A program made the translations under genes and the position numbers. Under the pieces are notes generated by a model. It did no database searches. It saw only the letters and a list, made by a program, of their open reading frames with translations, and was not told the origin of the DNA. Of a DNA stretch of 64,000 nt, positions 59,913 through 64,000 are shown one piece after another (position 1 is the first letter of the stretch; each line of letters opens with the position of its first letter). The stretch is from Dyella sp. BiH032 (GTDB lineage: Bacteria; Pseudomonadota; Gammaproteobacteria; Xanthomonadales; Rhodanobacteraceae). The stretch lies in contig NZ_CP134867.1 of NCBI RefSeq assembly GCF_031954525.1, positions 3,224,001 through 3,288,000 of the forward strand. The letters are read 5' to 3'.

Positions 59913-60266
59913 TCAGAGATACGACGCTTCCGAACCCGGCGGCATCCGCTCGCGCCATCGCTGCAGCCGCCGTGCCAGCTCCGCGTCGTAGTCGAACGCC
60001 GGGTCCGCCTGCTCCTCCACCGGCTCCAGCACTTCGAAGACGAAGGCCGCTTCGCCCTGCTCGTTCCACTCCTGCTGCAACGCCCGGATGCGATGCAATC
60101 CAAGGCGCAGTTCGGCGCGATGGCGGTTGAGCGCGGCCGTGGTGTTGATGCTGCGGTCCACCAGCATGCGACCGGTCGCGAGGTGGCGCACGGCGTAGAT
60201 GCCCATGGGCGGAAAGGCGAGCTTGTAGGCGGCGGTCAGCGCCTTGCGCCGGGCGCGGTCGGTCAT
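59913..60266 (-). CDS. GIY-YIG nuclease family protein
   Basis: 117 residues. YKLAFPPMGIYAVRHLATGR supplies the GIY part and RMLVDRSINTTAALNRHRAE the weak YIG-like part. The following LRLGLHRIRALQQEWNEQGE and AAFVFEVLEPVEE match the standalone GIY-YIG subfamily with a conserved Asn/Glu. The second motif (LVD instead of YIG) is degenerate, so catalysis is uncertain. Its ATG overlaps the stop of the DUF2239 gene. Confidence 0.7.
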   Translation of the reverse strand: MTDRARRKALTAAYKLAFPPMGIYAVRHLATGRMLVDRSINTTAALNRHRAELRLGLHRIRALQQEWNEQGEAAFVFEVLEPVEEQADPAFDYDAELARRLQRWRERMPPGSEASYL

Positions 60267-60607
60267 CGCTGCTCTCCTGCGTCGTCCAGCAACATGGCAA
60301 TGCGTAGGCGGACGTCCTCGGGCCAGCCGGCGACGAGCATGCGCAGCCGTGGCCGATCATCGGCGAACAATGCGCGCACGGCCTCCTCGAAATGCGGGCG
60401 GTCGCCGGCCGCGTCGCGCATGTGCACATAGCAGGCGTCCCGCGCGGCGGCGCGGCGATAGCGGCCATCGGCGTCGCGGCTGGCGTCTTCCACGAGGCGG
60501 CGCAGGCTGGCAGCGGCGCCGAGCGGTTGCGCGTCCAGCCAGGTCCAGTGGCGGTCCAGCAGGCGCACGGCGCGGCTGGCGTGTCGGGGCGAAGTGGCTT
60601 GCGTCAT
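60263..60607 (-). CDS. DUF2239-like protein (C-terminal part only)
   Basis: 114 residues. RAVRLLDRHWTWLDAQPLGA, LRRLVEDASRDADGRYR, RDACYVHMRDAAGDRPHFEE and LVAGWPEDVRLRIAMLLDDA correspond to the second half of DUF2239 proteins, which are normally about 190 residues; the N-terminal half is missing. The start overlaps the DUF1330 stop by four bases, and the stop overlaps the GIY-YIG start, so the three are translationally coupled. Function is unknown. Confidence 0.7.
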   Translation of the reverse strand: MTQATSPRHASRAVRLLDRHWTWLDAQPLGAAASLRRLVEDASRDADGRYRRAAARDACYVHMRDAAGDRPHFEEAVRALFADDRPRLRMLVAGWPEDVRLRIAMLLDDAGEQR

Positions 60608-61047
60608 GCGTGTCTTTCCATCGATGGCGTGGTCATGACCGCCAGCGGCAGGAGGCGTGAGTCCTCCAGCGCGGCGGTGCGGTGGCCGAGACCGGCGAGG
60701 TAGCTCTCGTGCGCGGCGAAAGCGAGGAAGGCATCGACGCTGTCCTGCCGGACCAGCATCGCCATGTCCCAGCGCTCTCCGTCCGGACCGATCAGCCATG
60801 GCCCGCCCGCACCGAGAAAGACGACATCGCCGCCGCTGGCGCGCAGATAAGGGAGCGTGTGCTCGACGTAGCGGCGGAACGCCTGCTCGCCGCTCACCGG
60901 TACGGCCGGCGCGAGCGACGGCGCACCGGCGTAGTCGGCGACGGCGCGGAAGCGCAGCAGGTTGAGCATGTGCACCGGCCCTTCCAGACCGCGCATGACA
61001 AAGGCGCGGCCGGCGGCCTGGGAGGGCTCCAGATGGGAGATGGGCAT
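60604..61047 (-). CDS. DUF1330-like dimeric alpha/beta-barrel protein
   Basis: 147 residues from MPISHLEPSQAAG, preceded by AAGGA. GPVHMLNLLRFRAVADYAGA, GEQAFRRYVEHTLPYLRASG, GDVVFLGAGGPWLIGPDGER and WDMAMLVRQDSVDAFLAFAA are typical of DUF1330 (ferredoxin-like fold). It is first in a compact run with DUF2239 and GIY-YIG genes and is divergent from a MarR-GNAT gene that may regulate it. Function is unknown. Confidence 0.75.
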   Translation of the reverse strand: MPISHLEPSQAAGRAFVMRGLEGPVHMLNLLRFRAVADYAGAPSLAPAVPVSGEQAFRRYVEHTLPYLRASGGDVVFLGAGGPWLIGPDGERWDMAMLVRQDSVDAFLAFAAHESYLAGLGHRTAALEDSRLLPLAVMTTPSMERHA

Positions 61048-61090
61048 GGGGGGATCCTTGTTGGCCACAGGTCGGGCGGCACGAATATAT

Positions 61091-61125
61091 ACCCGGGCAA
61101 ATTGTGACGTCAATTAAAACCGGGT
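61091..61125. promoter_or_regulatory. Nested dyad between the DUF1330 run and the MarR-GNAT gene
   Basis: Outer arms ACCCGG (61091-61096) and CCGGGT (61120-61125) enclose inner arms AATTG and CAATT around TGACGT (61100-61115). The two dyads share a centre within one base. The site is A/T-rich against its surroundings and is a plausible MarR-family operator in the 233-base divergent region. Confidence 0.45.
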
Positions 61126-61280
61126 CAAATGTTCAAATGGCTGGGATCACCTGCCGGCCCATCTCGATTTACCCGCCAATAATCCTTGACTACCAGATAC
61201 CTAGGGAGCATTCCTGCCAACAGAGCCCTCGATCACCAAAAGGTTGTACGATGCAACTTAACGACCGCCGGAGGGTTCCC

Positions 61281-62222
61281 ATGATCGATCCCATCGACCG
61301 CATCCGCGCCGCCTCCCGCCAGATGGCGCGCGAATGGGGCTTCCTGCGCCCCACCCTTGCCGGTACCGCCTATTCGCCCTCCGCGGTACACGCCATCGTC
61401 GAACTGGGCCGGCGCGGTTCGCTCACCGCCGCCGAGCTGGTCGACGTATTGGGGCTCGACAAGTCCAGCGTCAGCCGCATGCTCGCGAAGCTGATCGCGG
61501 CCGGCGAAATGGCGCCGATCGAACAAGGCGCCGACGCGCGCAGCAAGCCGCTCGCGCTCACCGAACAGGGTCGCCGCACGCTCGCGGCCGTCGACGCGTA
61601 CGCACGCCGGCAGGTCACCGCGGCCACGGCGCATCTCCCGCCGGCACAGCTCGACACGGTCTGCGCCAGCCTCGCCACGTATGCGGAGGCGCTGCGCGCC
61701 AACCGGCTGGGCGCGGAACCCGCCCGCGAAGAGCTGCGCATCGAAACCGGATATGCGCCGGGCGTCATCAGCCAAGTGACGGCCTTGCACATGGCGTACT
61801 ACGCGGAGCACCTCGGTTTCGGCCAAGTGTTCGAAGCGCGCGTGGCGACCGCGCTGGCCGACGTCACCGCACGACTGGACCAGCCCGGCACACAGATCTG
61901 GCGCGCCATGCTGGGTGACGCGCTGGTCGGCTCGGTCGCCATCGACGGGCAAAGCCTGGAACCGGGCATCGCCCATCTGCGCACCTTCATCGTCGATGCG
62001 CGCGTGCAAGGCCAGGGCGTCGGCCAGCGCCTGCTGGACGAGGCCTTGCGCTTCTGCGACGCACATGGCTTCCGCGAAACCCGCCTGTGGACCGTGCAGG
62101 GACTCGATGCCGCGCGGCATCTCTACGAGCGCGCGGGTTTCCGCCTGCAGTCGGAAACGCAAGGCACCCACTGGGGCAAGACGATGATCGAGCAGAACTT
62201 CGCGCGCCCGCGGCCGGCGTGA
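61281..62222 (+). CDS. MarR-HTH / GNAT acetyltransferase fusion protein
   Basis: 313 residues. The N-terminal MarR winged helix contains SLTAAELVDVLGLDKSSVSR followed by MLAKLIAAGEMAP. The C-terminal GNAT domain (about 150-305) has the acetyl-CoA loop VDARVQGQGVGQRLLDEALR and the late GLDAARHLYERAGFRLQSET. This fusion class pairs regulation with acetylation, sometimes of the regulator's ligand. Start at 61281 is chosen for its GGAGG six bases upstream; an ATG at 61251 has a poorer site. It is divergent from the DUF1330 gene and separated by a nested dyad. Confidence 0.88.
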   Translation: MIDPIDRIRAASRQMAREWGFLRPTLAGTAYSPSAVHAIVELGRRGSLTAAELVDVLGLDKSSVSRMLAKLIAAGEMAPIEQGADARSKPLALTEQGRRTLAAVDAYARRQVTAATAHLPPAQLDTVCASLATYAEALRANRLGAEPAREELRIETGYAPGVISQVTALHMAYYAEHLGFGQVFEARVATALADVTARLDQPGTQIWRAMLGDALVGSVAIDGQSLEPGIAHLRTFIVDARVQGQGVGQRLLDEALRFCDAHGFRETRLWTVQGLDAARHLYERAGFRLQSETQGTHWGKTMIEQNFARPRPA

Positions 62223-62226
62223 TGCG

Positions 62227-63345
62227 CTATCCGCGTGCGCTTTCGCCCCAGCGCACGCGGTTGCGCCCGGCAGCCTTCGCCTCGTAGAGCGCCCGGTCCG
62301 CTTCGCGCAGCCATTCCGTGGCGGACTGCGCCGACGGACGGACCACGGCGACGCCCTCGCTCACCGTCAGCGGACGATGTGGCCACGCGGCGCGCTGCAC
62401 GGTGCGGCGGATGCGTTCGGCGATCACCAGCGCCGCTTCGCGCGGCGTGCCGGGCAGGATGACCGCGAACTCCTCGCCGCCGTAACGCGCGACGAAATCG
62501 TAGTCGCGGCAGGACTCACGCAACAGCACGGCGAGCTGACGCAGCGCGGCGTCGCCGGCCGGATGGCCGAAGCGGTCGTTGTAGTCCTTGAAGCCATCGG
62601 CATCGAGCAGGATCAGCGCCGCCGGCACATGCTCGCGCCGGGCGCGGGCGAATTCCTGCTCCAGGCGCGCGTCGAAGGCGCGGCGGTTGAGCAGGCCGGT
62701 CAGCGCGTCGGTGACGCTGTGCACCTCCAGCTTCGCGCGCTCTTCTTCCATCAGCTTCTGATAGTGCTCCAGCCGTTCCACGTAGCGTCCCTGGTGCGCC
62801 ACCGTCTGTTCCAGCAGGTGCAGGCCCCGTTGCAGTTCCAACTGCGCCATCACCTGCCGAGCCAGCGCGCGCAGCATGTCGAGCTGCTCGGCGGAGAGCT
62901 GGCGCGGCCGGCGGTCGATCGCGCACAGCGTGCCCAGCGCTTCGCCATAGGGTGTCACCAGCGGCACGCCCACGTAGAAACGGATGTGCGGGTCGCCCGT
63001 CACCAGCGGGTTGTGCTCGAAACGCGCGTCCTTCCCCGCGTCCGGCACCACCATCACGTCGTCGGGCTGGAGGATCGCGTGGGCGCAGAACGCCTGTTCG
63101 CGCGGCGTCTGCGCGGCATCCAGCCCGACCCTGGCCTTGAACCATTGCCGGTCGCGGTCGACCAGCGAAATCAGCGAGACCGGCGTGCCGCAGATGAACG
63201 ACGCGAGCTTCACCACATCGTCGTAGGCCTGCTCCGGCAGCGTGTCGAGTACGGCGTACTCGTACAGCGCGCGCAACCGCTCCGCTTCGTTGGGCGGCAG
63301 CGCCGCGGGTGTGTAGCCGCCGGAAGTGGGTTCGTTCCGCTGCAT
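62227..63345 (-). CDS. GAF-GGDEF diguanylate cyclase
   Basis: 372 residues. A GAF domain spans about residues 25-165, with CGTPVSLISLVDRDRQWFKA and REQAFCAHAILQPDDVMVV. A coiled coil (about 170-205) links it to the GGDEF domain, whose active site is YGGEEFAVILPG. The product-inhibition I-site RDYD lies five residues before it, so the enzyme looks active and feedback-controlled. It makes cyclic di-GMP in response to a GAF ligand. Cytoplasmic; no membrane helix. Confidence 0.92.
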   Translation of the reverse strand: MQRNEPTSGGYTPAALPPNEAERLRALYEYAVLDTLPEQAYDDVVKLASFICGTPVSLISLVDRDRQWFKARVGLDAAQTPREQAFCAHAILQPDDVMVVPDAGKDARFEHNPLVTGDPHIRFYVGVPLVTPYGEALGTLCAIDRRPRQLSAEQLDMLRALARQVMAQLELQRGLHLLEQTVAHQGRYVERLEHYQKLMEEERAKLEVHSVTDALTGLLNRRAFDARLEQEFARARREHVPAALILLDADGFKDYNDRFGHPAGDAALRQLAVLLRESCRDYDFVARYGGEEFAVILPGTPREAALVIAERIRRTVQRAAWPHRPLTVSEGVAVVRPSAQSATEWLREADRALYEAKAAGRNRVRWGESARG

Positions 63346-63473
63346 GGCGAGCCTCTTCGTCCGGCCGGCAGCGGCCGGTGCCATCCGGCCCCGAGGCCGG
63401 TCGCGCACAAGCATAGGACGGTCGCCCGCAAGGCGGCGTCTACGTGCGCACGGTCCGCCCTCTTGATGGCCTG

Positions 63474-63518
63474 GGACGTGCGTCCTAGTGTTCGCCCTGC
63501 GTTAGGACAGCCGTCCTA
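63474..63518. promoter_or_regulatory. Two TetR-type operator dyads before the shortened TetR gene
   Basis: GGACG-TG-CGTCC (63474-63485) and TAGGAC-AGCC-GTCCTA (63503-63518) share GGAC/GTCC half-sites; their centres are 31 bases apart, about three helical turns. The second lies 18 bases before the GTG start. A further single half-site TAGGACG lies near 63414. This suggests autoregulation by a TetR protein. Confidence 0.6.
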
Positions 63519-63536
63519 GCCGGACGGGAGACGAGC

Positions 63537-63842
63537 GTGCAGAAAAGGACGACCATCCGCGAGCAGATCGTCGCCGCGGCCGACCCGCTGTTCTATCGCC
63601 AGGGCTTCGAGTACACCTCGTTTGCCGACACGGCCGGCGCGGTGAATCTCTCTCGCGGCGGCTTCCATCAGCACGTCCGCGGCAAGGACGACGTCCTCGG
63701 CACCGTGCCCGAACGCCGCCTGCCCGACACGCGCGCAATGCCGTTCGTGGCCGGGGACGTGACCGGCGCCGAACTGGCGGAGCTCGCGCCGGGGATATCC
63801 GACGTCCGCCTCGCCTTCCTGCCCGGCGGAGCCGCGCCATGA
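63537..63842 (+). pseudogene. Shortened TetR-family regulator (DNA-binding domain only)
   Basis: 101 residues from GTG, against about 190 for the family. The N-terminal HTH region is recognisable: REQIVAAADPLFYRQGFEYT then SFADTAGAVNLSRGGFHQHV. Several normally conserved positions are changed (FHQHVRGK for the usual FYYHFKTK type). The ligand-binding domain is missing; the last 45 residues are Pro/Gly/Ala-rich and unlike TetR. The stop overlaps the ATG of tag. An internal deletion in an old regulator gene is the simplest explanation; a functional mini-regulator cannot be excluded. Confidence 0.6.
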
Positions 63843-64000
63843 GCGAGACGATCACCGGGCCCGACGGCAAGCCGCGCTGCCGCTGGAGCGGCGCGGCGCC
63901 GGACTTCATGCACTATCACGACACCGAATGGGGCTTTCCGGTGGCGGACGAGCGCCGGCTGTTCGAGAAGCTGAGCCTGGAAGGTTTCCAGTCCGGACTC
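63839..64000 (+). CDS. tag: DNA-3-methyladenine glycosylase I, N-terminus only
   Basis: The first 54 codons of a gene cut by the right edge. PRCRWSGAAPDFMHYHDTEW, then GFPVADERRLFEKLSLEGFQ and SGL, is the Tag signature, including the zinc-ligand Cys and the DTEWG motif. Tag removes 3-methyladenine from alkylated DNA. The ATG overlaps the stop of the shortened TetR gene. Confidence 0.93.
   Translation, partial: MSETITGPDGKPRCRWSGAAPDFMHYHDTEWGFPVADERRLFEKLSLEGFQSGL

Overview
The window reads as chromosome of a GC-rich gammaproteobacterium of the Xanthomonadales, most like the Rhodanobacteraceae (Dyella, Frateuria, Rhodanobacter, Luteibacter). This rests on the ftsK-lolA-rarA and trxB/aat neighbourhoods, the FNR-linked cbb3 oxidase operon and the multi-hairpin intergenic repeats. 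No rRNA, tRNA, CRISPR array, transposase or phage gene was seen. Placement below order level is inference.

Layout: 1-4 kb carries rarA (partial), a DUF1275 membrane protein, lolA and ftsK on the minus strand. 4.3-7.9 kb carries trxB, a DsbA-like protein, a FemAB-like acyltransferase and aat. 8-13.7 kb holds an isochorismatase-family hydrolase divergent from a GlxA-type AraC regulator, an HD-GYP protein, a methyltransferase, ispG and an FNR-type regulator. 14.3-21.3 kb is a complete cbb3 oxidase operon (ccoNOQPHIS plus a TauE/SafE-like protein) with an FNR box in front. 22.4-25.4 kb is a copper P-type ATPase with its MerR regulator. 25.6-32.2 kb is an aromatic meta-cleavage style operon (flavin monooxygenase, extradiol dioxygenase, FAH hydrolase, acyl-CoA synthetase) divergent from a TetR regulator. 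32.7-35.6 kb encodes two envelope glycosyltransferases.

35.8-39.9 kb is the most interesting protein-coding locus: DUF3348, a MotA/ZorA-like channel with a helical tail of about 500 residues (DUF802), a MotB-like OmpA protein with the stator aspartate, and DUF2894. It looks like an ion-driven stator or rotary machine without flagellar, Ton or Tol partners. 39.9-49.9 kb is a LacI-controlled, largely exported pathway for 3-keto-glycoside breakdown. 50.1-55 kb has secreted hydrolases: PNGase A-like, PI-PLC-like and a histidine acid phosphatase. 55.5-58 kb is a short UvrA-like ATPase lying between inverted copies of a roughly 400-bp repeat. 58.9-64 kb has small proteins (AroQ-like, GIY-YIG, DUF2239, DUF1330), a MarR-GNAT fusion, a GAF-GGDEF cyclase, a shortened TetR protein and the start of tag.

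The non-coding highlight is four repeat islands (13.7, 21.4-22.2, 55.1 and 58.1 kb) made of consecutive hairpins. Copies differ by paired changes that keep the stems, and the flanking DNA switches from G/T-rich to A/C-rich at each island.
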